A DNA stretch of 64,000 nucleotides, taken from NCBI GenBank assembly GCA_949316235.1, contig OX438744.1, positions 30,562,778 through 30,626,777 of the forward strand. The letters are read 5' to 3'. The notes beneath the pieces are model-generated. The model was not told the DNA's origin. It searched no databases and saw only the letters and a list, made by a program, of their open reading frames with translations. The DNA is from Oegoconia quadripuncta (Eukaryota; Arthropoda; Insecta; Lepidoptera; Autostichidae). The translations under genes and the position numbers were made by a program. Shown one piece after another: positions 10,493 to 21,440 of the stretch (positions are counted from its first letter, which is position 1; each line of letters begins with the position of its first letter).

Positions 10493-11531
10493 AAGAGAAG
10501 TAAATATGGCCGCCATCAGCCACCACTTTTTGTTTTTTTTTAATAATTTACTTTTTCAATTAAATGGATTCATTTGGTTCCTGGTGTGACCAGGCTAATA
10601 AATTGATTCCATTATTAACATTCATGGAAACAATTAATTCGTTTGAAAATTAAATTGCAACGGATTTCATCCTAACCGCTGGCATATATTTACATACCTT
10701 TTATTTCATCTTCTTTTAGAATTTTTTGACCCGACTGCCCAAGGACGGAGGGTAAGGTTTTTCGAGTGTATGTATGTATGTAGATTTTAGACCCCTGGAG
10801 TGTCATAGGATATTATGAGGTTGGGTGTTGATCTCAATGAAAACCAGTCAAAGGTTACGAATATACTGTCTTTATTAGCACGAATCAATACATTATATTA
10901 TGAGCTCTACCTACACACACATAAATATAACATACTTAGTATCTCTACAGCTCCCAGGGGAGAGAAAAAAAACATTTATCTAATAAAATGTATTTTTTTT
11001 TGACATGATACAAAACCAGCCTGAGATATTTCGTAGTACAAGCCATCAACATTCTTAATAGGTAAAGATACTAACAATATTCTATTTTCATTGTCATATA
11101 CATGTTATATAACATAAGTAGGTAAGTGCCTACATATCATGAGTATATGCATATAGCATGAAGTAAACTTAATTAGAGTAATTAGAGTATTATTTTAACG
11201 TGAAAATCTAGAATGTTTTTTATACCGTCATTTATTTGTCAGTCTTTTCGACCGGATCTCCTCTGGCCCTTAAACAAATCTGTCTCCAGACAGCCAATTA
11301 TAATCCCAACATATGTTAATGTGACCCTCCATACGATTAAACAAACAAAGGCGGAACTGCCTTCTGTAACAAAACTGAAGCAATTCTAACTACAATTAAG
11401 GCTACAATACTTATCTACCGCATGAACCAAATTACTTTCTTCGGTGGCGCCTTAATGCCTCGTTTCATAACTTACTTGATTGTGCTACTAGCTAGTTTAA
11501 TAGAAAACGATTTTTATTTATTTATTATTAT
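10493..11531. other. Unassigned intergenic DNA
   Basis: CCCGACTGCCCAAGGACGGA near 10732 resembles a piece near 25674 and is probably an old repeat. The ORF at 10815-11003 has no domain. Confidence 0.4.
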
Positions 11532-11708
11532 GACAACCTGTTTGGTATAGTGGTTAGAAACTCTGACCGCTATACCAAAAGGTCGCGGGTTCGAATCCCG
11601 CTAGGGGCATATGTTTGTATGATGAATACGGACATGTGTACCCGAGTTATGGCTGTTCTCATTTATAATAAGTATTTATTTACAAAAAAAAATCTATTTA
11701 TGTAGTAT
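11532..11708 (+). mobile_element. SINE-A, 5' half (split by a LINE)
   Basis: It has the tRNA-like head GACAACCTGTTTGGTATAGT, a perfect box B GGTTCGAATCC and the body ACCCGAGTTATGG. It breaks off at TAGTAT and resumes after the LINE at 12444. Confidence 0.92.
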
Positions 11709-12443
11709 TATATATATGCAGTCAAAAAAATCAGAAATTTAACAGACGTTCATACCGCAAGACTGGTTTACTTTAGCTATTTCCACAGCTTGATGTCATA
11801 TGGCATATTGTGGTGGGGAAACGCTGCTGACATACATATCATTTTTGTTCTGCAGAAGCGTGCTATTCGTGCCATTTATAAATTAAGACCTAGAGAGTCT
11901 CTTAGAGATAAGTTTAAGGAAATTAATATCTTAACAATTCATCTCAATACATTTATGAGAATTTGTTATATGCAAAAAAAATATAACCTTATTCGCTAAA
12001 AATAGTGATAGGCACAATGTTAATACAAGGAATAAGAACCAGTTATCTGTTTATGTTAGCCGACTTCACAAAGTTAGTAAATCCTTCAAAGGGCAATGTA
12101 TACTTTTATAATAAGGTTCCAGTAGACATTCAAAATTTGCCTTTAAATAAATTTAAAGCAATCACAAAACAGAAATTATTATAAAAAGGCTATTATAAAA
12201 TCACTGACTATTTGAATGATAAGCAATCATGGACATAGCTTTCTTATTATTCATATAATTATCAAATCGCAACCTATAATCTGTTTAAAAAAGCAACCCT
12301 AGAGTTTCTTACTCGTTCTTCTCTGGGGAGTCAGCTTTGTGAATGAGCAGTAAATTTAAAATATAATGTAATATTAATAGTTACGTTTACAAGTGATAAT
12401 TTTATGAAATTTATGTAATAAAATATTTTGATTTGATTTGATT
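11709..12443 (+). mobile_element. Jockey-like LINE, 5'-truncated, inserted in SINE-A
   Basis: The translation around 11790-11999 reads MSYGILWWGNAADIHIIFVL, then QKRAIRAIYKL and RESLRDKFKEINILT. A second stretch (frame broken) reads FYNKVPVDIQNLPLNKFK. Both match Jockey-clade RT C-termini. A 3' UTR and a TTTGATTTGATTTGATTT tail end it. The hexamer TAGTAT occurs at both edges (11703-11708 and 12444-12449). Relatives lie at 18458, 36690, 45540 and 59328. Confidence 0.88.
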
Positions 12444-12545
12444 TAGTATATCAACCATCTAGTATCCACAACACAAGCATATAGTTGCTTAATGTGGAAC
12501 TAGATGGCATTGTGTGTACGTCCAAAGATATTTATTATTTATTAT
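12444..12545 (+). mobile_element. SINE-A, 3' half
   Basis: It resumes with TAGTATATCAACCATCTAGT and ends with the GGAACTAGATGGC stem partner and a TATTTATT tail. It completes the SINE begun at 11532. Confidence 0.9.
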
Positions 12546-12730
12546 ATTTATTTATTACATAAATCCTCAATTAGGTAAAAAAAAATCGAATTCCATTGTC
12601 ATTTTTGATCATTGAATCAAACATTATATCCTCATCATCAGTCAACTGCTGGGTTTTGGTTTCTTATCACGTTATACTTCATATGTAATTGGTGTTATAT
12701 GTTAATGATTCTGCCTTAGAAGTCAATTTG

Positions 12731-12896
12731 GTTGCGGTTTAGAATCTCCCTAGGGGAAATTTTTGTGTGATGAATACGATCATTTATTTCAGAATCATGG
12801 ATTTTTATATAAATATTTATCCATTATCATCATCGAACAAGCTTTACCGTTTGAGGCTAAGTAATTGATTGTAAGTGTCCGAAATATTTATTTATA
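12731..12896 (+). mobile_element. Diverged SINE-B fragment
   Basis: A degraded box B is followed by GTGTGATGAATACGATCATT and the family tail GTAAGTGTCCGAAATATTTA. The tRNA 5' half is missing. Confidence 0.75.
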
Positions 12897-13017
12897 CTTT
12901 CCAGGCCTTCGCGAATAACGAAGATTTCTGGCATAAATATACGTCCTCTGGTCTGCCAAACCACCTGACCTGAATTTGAAGGATATTACTGTTACAAGAT
13001 CAGATTATTAATAGTAA

Positions 13018-13214
13018 TAATAAATATTACGGACACTAACAACAATAATCTAGTCCCAAACTATGCTAGATAACGGATAAACATGCATAAATATTTATAT
13101 AAACATCCATGACTTGGGAATAAATGTTTGTAATCATCACACAAACATTTCCCCTCGCGGGATTGGAACCCGCTTTCTCTGACAGGGTCACTATCCACTA
13201 ACAAATCGGTCGTG
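13018..13214 (-). mobile_element. SINE-B, near full length, diverged
   Basis: The tail lies on the left (TATTACGGACACTAAC) and the tRNA-like head on the right (CAGGGTCACTATCCACTA, AATCGGTCGT). Box B is degraded to GGATTGGAACCCGC. Confidence 0.85.
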
Positions 13215-14288
13215 AATTACCCAGTTGACTACACATCTGACTGAATGTGTGAAATTAAAAACTTTGTTGCATGTACGCATTATAAACCAAATTTCCTTCA
13301 TTTTAAACTACCCACACCTGAGTACCGGCAATCCAGCAAAAATAAAATAGTTACTGGAGCCAGTTAGTTCGTCTAAACGAGCCCCAAGTGCGTTAGTTCA
13401 CAACCGGGAGGCGTGTCCACGGTCCGTTGTCTACGAAAATTACTCTGTTATGCTCGGCGCACCCTTAACTGCATGTTACGTGTTCGCCAAAAGAATGTGT
13501 AGCGACAGAAATAAAAAAATTGCACTTCGAATTTTCAACCCAAATCAAATTATAAGTTTGAAGCATATCTATGTATCTGTAGTACAAAAACTGCTGAAAT
13601 GATTTGAAAGGGGTTTTTTTTTGTGTTAGCGTTATAGTTCTTAGCCATATTTGATGGAAACCGGTTAAGCCGTACCGAAGATATTTATAGCATTTAACAG
13701 TCTCTCCGGGGCTTTTGTAATTGTAAATTTTCAATTTAGTTATTTAAATATAGAAAAACCCCCATTTTATCTTCCAGATATTGGTTTATCTGTATTAAAA
13801 GCTAAATATCTTCCAAATGGTTTGAGTATCCCCAAGTTTAATGTTAAACATAAAAATATGGAAATTGAGAAATCCTCCGGCCCCGATAAACAAAAGGCTA
13901 TCATAAGATATCATCCAAATACACCAGAAAACTGTGTTTAAAGCCAAATAACTTTGAAACTGCTTAACCAATTCTCATCAAGCAACGCTAATAACCTGTC
14001 TTTTCGTTTAGTCTGTGATATAAACAAAACCGCACTCAAATCGAAGCACGCCTTACTGATATATCCCGAGAAAGATTGGACACATACACGTCCACACTGT
14101 TGAGGCACAGCCTCCTCTTACTGGGAGAGGGTTAGAACCATAATCCACCACACGGGCCCCATGCGAATGCAGAAACACATAACACGTCGTTTTTCCTCGA
14201 GGGTTAAAAATATTTGACATATCACAAATAGATTCCCCACCAGATTACAACGGGGCAGAGCGTCCTCGCGGTCGCACACCCGCCCGGC
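13215..14288. other. Unassigned sequence with old repeat traces
   Basis: GGAAACCGGTTAAGCCGTAC near 13657 and a similar phrase near 50050 suggest an old shared repeat. CACAGCCTCCTCTTACTGGG near 14106 also looks repeat-derived. There is no supported gene; the minus ORF 13465-13734 has no domain. Confidence 0.4.
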
Positions 14289-14470
14289 GATTTTTTTTTT
14301 TTTTTTTTTTTTGTAGACTGGAACTCGCTGATAGTCCTAAGGACTTTTTCAGCTTAACCGAGCGGTGGGGTGAGCGCGATAGCGCTCTGCCCAATCTCTT
14401 GCATGCAGTCATGGTGCGCGCTCTTAGCGACTCTTTAAGAAGCCTATCGGTATGACAACAATGTTCCAGT
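14289..14470 (-). mobile_element. Poly(A)-ended repeat J, copy 1
   Basis: A run of about 24 T is followed by GACTTTTTCAGCTTAACCGA and GAGCGCGATAGCGCTCTG. A related block is at 48698-48830 (CTTTTTCAGCTTCATCGGGC and GAGCGCGGGAGCGCACTG). It is probably the 3' end of a retroposon on the minus strand. Confidence 0.6.
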
Positions 14471-14729
14471 CAAAAAAAAAGCAAAATAATTCTGACGTTT
14501 AACGACTACGCGTAAGAAATAATAAGTCGGAATAATGCGAATTTAACGTATATTTTAAAATAAAAAAGACTACAGTATCTCGAAGGCAGAGGGCAAAATG
14601 GAGATATTAATGTCATTCTCACCCAGCCTACGTCAAAGATGGCACAAACATTGTATAATTTTAGTTTAAGCTAAGGAATAGGCACAGTTTAGTTTAGTAG
14701 TCCACCTCAACAAAATTGTTTTCACCCAT

Positions 14730-15117
14730 TTTTTTTTCGTTTTATTCTCTCCTCTAGGAGAAGGCAAAGGCCCATAACATCCATGTCTTATTTTTCTTAT
14801 TTCTTCAGTTTACGAGTATAAGTCAGTCTCAATCAAAACAAGTAATTCGTCGTATACTTGGCATATACAGAGTCTAGTCACGGTCAAGTCATTCTTCAGT
14901 AAAGTGGCAGAATGCTTTACAAAAGATTTTGGCGGCTTCTTGTGGGAGCCCGAAAGCTCCGTTACGCACTTTAATTTACACTTCCCCTTCACTACACCAT
15001 CACTACTTTTGCTGCACAATATCCTGCCATTATTAAGCTTCAAAAGTCAGAATGCACAAATTATAAGAATTATAAAGAAAATTGCAACTTCACTCGCCGA
15101 CATCCCGCCAAAAAGCC
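14730..15117 (-). mobile_element. Full-length poly(A) retroposon, family R, with 13-bp TSD
   Basis: On the minus strand it starts GGCTTTTTGGCGGGATGTCG and ends in an A-rich tail (T run at 14729-14737). TGTTTTCACCCAT occurs immediately on both sides (14717-14729 and 15118-15130). No tRNA-, 5S- or 7SL-like promoter was recognised. A short ORF (15043 to 14810) encodes a Lys-rich peptide containing KPPKSFVKHSATLLKND. Copies are at 6929, 7236, 56161 and 60518. Confidence 0.9.
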
Positions 15118-15145
15118 TGTTTTCACCCATGATGCTGGCATAAGT

Positions 15146-15640
15146 GCAATGCACTTCTAAGTCTCATTAAAATAAGATTAAAAAAAATAGTTTTTTTTTT
15201 TAATTTTATTTTTAATTTCAGCGCTATAGTGCTGCATTATGTAGTGTATGCATTGTACACACACCGGCATTATTACCCGTTCTCGCACTCTAACTGTTAG
15301 TGCACCCTGGCCGGCCGTTCCGACACGGCTCGGTTTCGGATCACACTGCATACCAGGATACGGGGGGTTCTAATTAGCTATTATCTTTTTAATGTGTATG
15401 TGTGCGCTGTGGGCCACCTCCATATTCTAAATCAATTTTTGTTCCCACTACGCATATCTATTATTCTTTGTAGTGGTTTCGGTACGTAAAAAGAATAAAG
15501 CCAGAATAAAGAGAAAAACATCAATAGATTTGTATTTCTCAATCATCTATCGTGTGTGTATTTCGTATATTTGACAGTTGTTTTAAGCATTAAGCTGTTA
15601 ATCTTTGGTACTTTTATCCCAGTCAGTCAGTGGTCAGAGA
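15146..15640. other. Unassigned intergenic DNA
   Basis: Nothing recognised beyond T-rich runs. Confidence 0.4.
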
Positions 15641-15830
15641 TAAACCAAACATTAGTGTTTGGGTGCTCCAAAAATCACAGTTTAAATGACTGAAACAACA
15701 TCCACCGTTCACCGTACGAAATTGTAATGCACACGTGACGAGGTGAGCAACGTACAAATCTATAGATGTTTTTTGGTGGTGAGTCCCTTAGTTGCCTTTT
15801 ACGACACACATGGGAGGAGACGAGATTTAA
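15641..15830 (+). mobile_element. Interspersed repeat with a GAGTCCCTTAG motif, copy 1
   Basis: CCAAACATTAGTGTTTGG is followed by ATGCACACGTGACGAGG and GAGTCCCTTAGTTGCCTTTT. The same order recurs near 23300 and 23685-23830. This is a LINE-derived repeat common in Lepidoptera as far as I recall. Confidence 0.6.
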
Positions 15831-15973
15831 AAAGTATAAAATCCGACTGCACATATTATAAAAGAAATTAAAGCAACTTCTATATCCATTAAGCCAATCG
15901 CCTAAAGTCTTGGAAGAAGATGCCATTTTGTATTTTGGCCGCCATATTTGGTTTGTTTGTTTGGTTTAGTGTA

Positions 15974-16250
15974 GTGTTTGATGTAGTGGTTAGAAACTCT
16001 GCTGGTATACCAAAAGGTCGCGGGTTCGAATCCCGCTAGGGACATATGTTTGTATGATGATTACAGATGTGTTCCCGAGTTATGGATGTTTTTCATTTAT
16101 ATATGTATTTATTTATTTACAAAAAAAATGTATTTGTGTAGTTTATCTACCATCTGGTATCTATAATACAAGCCTAGTTGCTTAGTGTGGAAGTAGATGG
16201 CGCTGTGTGTATGTGCAAAGATATTTATTTATATATTTTATTTATATTTA
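15974..16250 (+). mobile_element. SINE-A, near full length
   Basis: The head GATGTAGTGGTTAGAAACTC, a perfect GGTTCGAATCC box B, the body, and the 3' CATCTGGTATCTATA and GTAGATGG pair are present. A small deletion lies in the tRNA region. Confidence 0.9.
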
Positions 16251-16254
16251 ATTT

Positions 16255-16565
16255 TTTACCTTGCACTACAAGACCGCGTTGTATGTCAAGGAGGTAACAT
16301 AGAAATACATAAATACACGGAAAAACATTACCCCTTCCTGAAGCTGTCGAGTAAAAAACTTTTATAAAACCAACATCTAATGCACAAGCCGTTGAATTTT
16401 AGAAGGACCCGTTATTACAAGTGAAGTCATCAGGGAAATTACCGCGGCGACTTGAGTTCGAGATCGCTGAAATTTTGATATGGCCGCGTTGCCGTAAGAG
16501 ATTGCCTGAAATTCGCTGAAACGCGTCTCACGCTGCTTTTACATTCTAAATCACCCTTCAACTTA
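16255..16565. other. Unassigned, moderately CpG-containing sequence
   Basis: No ORF or repeat family recognised. It precedes two perfect palindromes. Confidence 0.4.
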
Positions 16566-16611
16566 GACTAGCGTATATACGCTAGTCCGTATCACTGGCA
16601 TATGCCAGTGA
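16566..16611. repeat. Two adjacent perfect palindromes
   Basis: A 22-bp perfect palindrome with half GACTAGCGTAT (16566-16587) is followed after 4 bp by a 20-bp perfect palindrome with half TCACTGGCAT (16592-16611). Confidence 0.9.
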
Positions 16612-16847
16612 GTATGTCTACGGTATACCCTTGCCATACTTCGTCACCTCAAGTCGAATTAATATTGGGTCTTTACCTGTGAAATAGGAGTTTTTTTTTT
16701 CTCCGTTAATCATATATACCAATTCCTGCGATTTTCAAAGCTATATCCAAATTTGTTTTTTATTTGGAAAATGGAATATTATTTCAAGGTTTCACATGAA
16801 ATATTTTTTAATTTCTGGGCCAAATCACATAATTAAAAAAAAAAAAA

Positions 16848-16895
16848 ACTAGATAATTGGTGTTAGTGTCCGAAATATTTATTATTATTATTATT
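16848..16895 (+). mobile_element. SINE-B 3' stub
   Basis: ATTGGTGTTAGTGTCCGAAA and an ATT repeat are all that remains. Confidence 0.6.
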
Positions 16896-16996
16896 TGTGA
16901 ATGAGCCGTAAATTTAAATGTAATATTAATATTAATTGTGACATTTTCAAGTGATAATTTTATCCTATGAAATAAAATATTTTGATTTGATTCTAA
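16896..16996 (+). mobile_element. Jockey-like LINE 3' UTR tail
   Basis: GAATGAGCCGTAAATTTAAA and ATAAAATATTTTGATTTG match the 3' end of the LINE at 11709-12443. Confidence 0.75.
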
Positions 16997-17030
16997 GATG
17001 CCCTATTTTTTCCTTACGATTTTTATCGTA
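16997..17030. mobile_element. Terminal fragment of the 9448-type MITE
   Basis: GATGCCCTATTTTTTCCTTA matches the right end of the MITE at 9448-10332. Confidence 0.65.
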
Positions 17031-17999
17031 TGCTCATGCGGTATATAGGTATTTTATTAATCATCACCTTGTAACACCAAACATCCCTGATTGCGTGAAG
17101 GAACATTAATATTAATTATTGCCAGATTATTGTTTTACCCCCACACTACTCATTCATCACGGATAATGCGGGGGTTTTTTTTCCACACTTTAATGGTTTT
17201 GTAAACAATGGGGGGAGGTGATTAATTTGTTTTGGAAATTTTGGTTAAAGACCTGGGGAAAATCGATAAATATTTTTATTTACTTAATAACAATCTTGTA
17301 CTCTTGTCAGAGCATCCTTATATTTCTTAAAACTTGTGTTAGGTTACTCTGTTCTCCCTTCTTGTAGTTTTTTCATAAGATTATTACGTTATAGGTAAGA
17401 TAATTGAAATTGATTAGTTTGGTTGGTGCTTATGTAAGTTGTTATGTGAGTTATATGAGAACGTTTTATTATTTGATGAAATTTCACCGAGGGCCAAATA
17501 TTACAGCTCAATAAACTATTTTTAGAAAAATAAAGCAGCTATTGATTAATTATTTAGAAATATATTTTAGGAGATCTTAGTATCTTCTACAACGTAATGA
17601 AGTTCACAGTAGTAACTTTAATATTGTAAGTTTTATAAACATTCATTTTTATTTATTTATTTTATTTATTTACATAGAATCAACAGCATTATTACAAATT
17701 CATATACAGAAAATTAATACCAAACTTATGCCAATTAAAGATTCTTATTATGTTACTGACAATGGTTACCGTTAAAATTGAATGGGTAATGTTTTAATTA
17801 AATTACAATATAATTACAATAATATTGGTACTATTAAATTATTAATTAATAAATATTATTATGTGAATATCAATAAAAACAAATCAAATCCTCAGTGATA
17901 TACGAGTCGTTATGTTAACATGTCTAAATTACATAGTATTGAAAGTGAAATTAAATAAACCAAACAATCATAAGCTAAATGAAAATGTCAAAATTATAG
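17031..17999. other. AT-rich unassigned sequence
   Basis: A TTTATTTA run lies at 17648-17672, possibly the A-rich tail of a minus-strand retroposon. There is no gene evidence. Confidence 0.4.
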
Positions 18000-18352
18000 A
18001 TCTATGAATATGTACAAAATATGTGTATTATGAGTGTCTGTGTGTGTGTAAGAGTTGCCAATTCGATTGATCCTTCGTGAACCAAAGTTCCTTGGTTTCG
18101 GTAGAGCATTTTCAAATGTCCGCCCGATTCGTCCGCAGCCACATCAGGGAGACGTGTACCTAACACGTCTCCCCGATATGGCTGCGGACGAATACCTTGG
18201 GGTACCCGTGGACACACCGCTACGGTGCGAGTAGGGGAACACCATGGTGTTTTAGTTGGTAGGTCGGCTCTTCAAGCCAGAGTCCAAGCTCTTCAGTCCA
18301 CGGGGGTGGAGAGCGAGAATGCATGAGCATTTCCCCATGTAAAAAAAAAGGT
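18000..18352 (+). mobile_element. Poly(A)-ended retroposon 3' part with GC-rich hairpin
   Basis: GTAGGTCGGCTCTTCAAGCC and GAGCATTTCCCCATGT lead into a short poly(A) run (about 18340). The sequence is markedly GC-richer than its surroundings. A 31-bp-arm hairpin lies at 18127-18193. I do not recognise its family with certainty. Confidence 0.5.
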
Positions 18353-18457
18353 ACACGTCTCTGGGATCGATCCGAAATAAAGTGACAACTAAATAAAAAT
18401 GAAATTGTCATACTATTTTATGTATTTCGAATAATATCTAACGGAATGTCGCAGTAG

Positions 18458-18820
18458 TCAAAAGTCAAAGTCAAAAATGCTTTATTTTGTAGGTACACAG
18501 AGTACACTTTTTAAGCTACTGCTTGTTCAAAATGCATTTTTCCCCTGAGAAGAACAAGCAAGAAACTCTAAGGGTTGCTCTTTTAAAATCAGGCTTTGAT
18601 TTTACATAAAGGTTTGATAAATTGCGTGAACGGCTCGTTTTTGTAAAACAAAGATTGTATTTATATCCGCGGCGTTTCCCCACAGCAAGATACCGTAAGA
18701 CATCAAACTGTGGAAATAACTAAAATATACTAATCTATCAGTATTTACGTCTGATATTTGTCGAATTTTTGTGTTGATGGAAATAAAAGGAAATGGCAGG
18801 AATCTCGAATCCAATTCGAG
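18458..18820 (-). mobile_element. Jockey-like LINE 3' end, minus strand
   Basis: Minus-strand translation gives LMSYGILLWGNAADINTIFV and QKRAVHAIYQ, the same RT C-terminus as at 11790. The 3' UTR (CAAGAAACTCTAAGGGTTGC) and tail (GTCAAAAGTCAAAGTCAAA at the left) follow. It is frameshifted and truncated. Confidence 0.85.
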
Positions 18821-19245
18821 GTATTTTGGACGCCGCTACGACGTTAACTATTCGCGCAGAAAAAACAGACTTGGCCACCGTCGACCGGCCTGAATTGTGT
18901 TTGTCAGCGCGGTAGCACCGTACAAAACTTTTGGCAGTGGGCAAAACTTTGAAATTAGGCCTCGGAGGAAAGAAAAGTGTTATTCCCGCTTCGTCGATAG
19001 TATTACTATTTCTCTTTTAAGTATGTTAGATATACAAATTTTTATCACGTTGTCGCTCATGTAAGCATGATTCAAAATTAGTATATATTTTTTTATTGTT
19101 AACTGGATACACATTTGACCACAATCTCACCTGATGAGAAGTGACGATGTGGCCGAAGATGAAGCACGCGATCTCAGTTGATGCTTATTCATCCAGCTCT
19201 TGAAGATCCCAAGGTTGCCGTTACACAACTTGAAACTTAAACTTT
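18821..19245. other. Unassigned, partly CpG-rich sequence
   Basis: The 18821-18990 part is CpG-rich compared with its neighbours. No ORF with a recognisable domain was found. Confidence 0.4.
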
Positions 19246-19303
19246 TATGGCCTTTGCCTAGCAGTGGGACACTATGGGCTCTTAATAATAATAATAATAA
19301 CTT
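19246..19303 (+). mobile_element. RTE-like LINE terminal stub with (TAA)n tail
   Basis: TTTGCCTAGCAGTGGGACAC encodes the FAQQWDT-MGS-stop end seen complete at 38377-38527. A TAA repeat tail follows. Confidence 0.7.
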
Positions 19304-19439
19304 TTATTTGTGGGCCATAGCCCTTAGTGTAACGTTGCGTCTAGCGCCGTTACGATTGTACCTTTAAAGTTACTTATTATTTCACACACTACTTCATCTT
19401 TATAATAAAAGTTTCCTACGGAACCCTTAAATTATTATT

Positions 19440-20040
19440 TTATTTAAAAAGGGTCTCACCACGGTTTTGCGGTACGCTAATTTGTCCGGTTGCGATGACG
19501 TCGTAAGACGATTTCTAATTAGAGTGGGGGAACCCGAATCGTCCTCTGTTTGACCGCGACCTTGCTACCGGGAGAACACTGCTTCGGTTGCCACCTGAAC
19601 CCTCTTAAGTACACTACGGAAGATCCCTCTAGGGTGAGTTTCCATAATAATCTGGCTAATTTTAATGTAAGCTGTTTCTGCTTTTGTGCCTGTCAACTGC
19701 GTGGTGTTCGTTATGGTTGCTGAGCCGTGAACACCAGCAGTGGACGAGGATACTTGCGGGCACTCACTAATGCCTGCCTGTGCTCTGCAGGATCAAGGTC
19801 CTGAGTGACGACTTGTAGACGTCGACATCCAGGTCTGCACCTGGGAGACATTCGGGGTAGATCTACCCTCCCCCGAAACCGCTGATCCAGCATTGACCTC
19901 GTCGCGTCGTCTACGAGAGGACTCGAGGGCTACGTCCACTGCAGCTCCAAGACCTTCAGGCCAGTGACCGTACGGGAGATTTACCGAGGGGTGCAGGGGA
20001 GTGAGCTGTTTGTAGAATAAACCCACTAAATTCAATCAAA
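19440..20040. other. GC-rich block of unknown origin
   Basis: Noticeably higher GC and CpG content than the surrounding DNA. Minus-strand ORFs (19711-19893, 19793-20035) are Arg/Pro-rich and do not resemble a family I know. It could be the 5' part of a LINE, a transferred segment, or an old coding remnant. Confidence 0.4.
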
Positions 20041-20257
20041 TTGGTATTCTTTTTTTCTATACCTACCTGCTGGCGGCTAAACGGGCGCTAAACGCCCTAA
20101 GAACAACCCTAACCGCCGCATTAGGTATCCCGATATCTAAGTAAGAGGAACCACATGCTCTCAGTCCTTAAGAGAAGCCAACAACCAGCAGAGACCATCT
20201 GAGACAATCATGAAAACTATGTCTCGGCATATGAACCTATGACCTTATAACAATACA

Positions 20258-20475
20258 AGATTTCTGTCTGCGACTTCGCATGCGTAGATTAACTTTATCG
20301 CAAATATGTTTAATTTGTTTATCCCGCGGGAACTACTCACTTCATCGGGATAAAAATATTCTATGCTTTAATCCCGAGTATACCAAATTTCAACCAAATC
20401 CGTTCATCTGTTTCGCCGTCATTGAGCAACAACAAATAAACAAACATCCAAACTTTCGCATAATATTAGCACAGA
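20258..20475 (-). mobile_element. Diverged Helitron-like fragment
   Basis: TGCGACTTCGCATGCG at the left, ATTTCAACCAAATCCGTTCA in the middle and AAACTTTCGCATAATATTAG at the right give the same order as the fragments at 27814 and 34016, read on the minus strand. Confidence 0.6.
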
Positions 20476-20887
20476 ATGATATTAGTTAGATATTTAAGAT
20501 TTAAAAACAAAAAACCTAACCATTTAGAAAAATAATACTTCAAGAACGCCTAGAACACCTAGCACTTCAAAATCGGTTAATCCGTGTAAGGCCTTCCAGG
20601 GGAAGTCGGGTAAATTCTAAATTAAATTGTGTACCCGCTGCCGTAACGCACACTATCCAGGGAGGTCACACAGAAAAACGACGGATCACGCCCTGAATAA
20701 TTCATCACAGGCTCAAGAGGGGCGGTGACGAGGTACCACCGAATGATAATATAGACCTAGATAGCACGATCCCTGACAAATCTGGCCCCCAAATTATGAG
20801 AATTTAATATTTAGTTGATGAAGAATGAAATAGATGTAACATTTTCCGTCTATACTGGATGTTTTTTGTATCGACAGGAAAGAGGCA

Positions 20888-21182
20888 TATTAGGTAAGTG
20901 AAATAGAATTTTCTGGCATAGTTAGTTTAACTTTTATTTTTTCAAAACCATCATCGACGTCTGCGCCGAGGACGGGATTCGTACGGTTCCTATCATGCAG
21001 AATTTATTTGCAACTCATATTCTCTCCAAGTTTTCTTTTTAATTATTTAATTATGTAATTACGTGCAATAGGCTACAAACGCGACCGTTAAATAACACAA
21101 CGTATTATTCGATGATGTTTTTGGAAAAAAAAACATTATGTTACCTATGTCAATACCTTCTATTTCAACTACCTAATATGCT
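20888..21182. mobile_element. MITE related to the 9448 element
   Basis: The ends GCATATTAGGTAAGTGAAAT and, reverse-complemented from the right, GCATATTAGGTAGTTGAAAT pair. The pairing extends inward to about 70 bp (CATCATCGA arms). Interior AACGCGACCGTTAAATAACA resembles the other copy, inverted. Confidence 0.8.
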
Positions 21183-21195
21183 ACTAACTACCTAA

Positions 21196-21440
21196 TCTCT
21201 ACATGTCCAAACCATCTCAGCAAACCTTTTGCAATCTTTGTCACTGCGTCTTCTTTCACACTGCATAACTCCCTAATTACACTATTCTTGATTCTATCTT
21301 TCTAAGATACCCAACAATATCATTTCCACTGCATTAATTCTACTTTCATTCTTCTTCTGCCATTTAATTTCACTTTTTTTCTCATTTTCAAACACTCACT
21401 TGTAAACATTATCTCAATAAAGGTATTCTATTATTATGTT
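21196..21440 (-). mobile_element. RTE-like LINE ORF2 internal remnant
   Basis: Minus-strand reading gives QKKNESRINAVEM, then after frame repair a D-R-x-K-N-S-V-I-R-E stretch and AKGLLRWFGHVE. RWFGHVE is the typical motif after the RT domain of lepidopteran RTE-like elements. It contains frameshifts. It abuts the MITE on its left. Confidence 0.75.

Noticed and set aside
14904..15143. Plus-strand ORF starting MAECFTKDFGG (also at 7359)
   Set aside because: It is the antisense reading of the family R retroposon, whose poly(A) and TSD show the minus strand is the sense strand.
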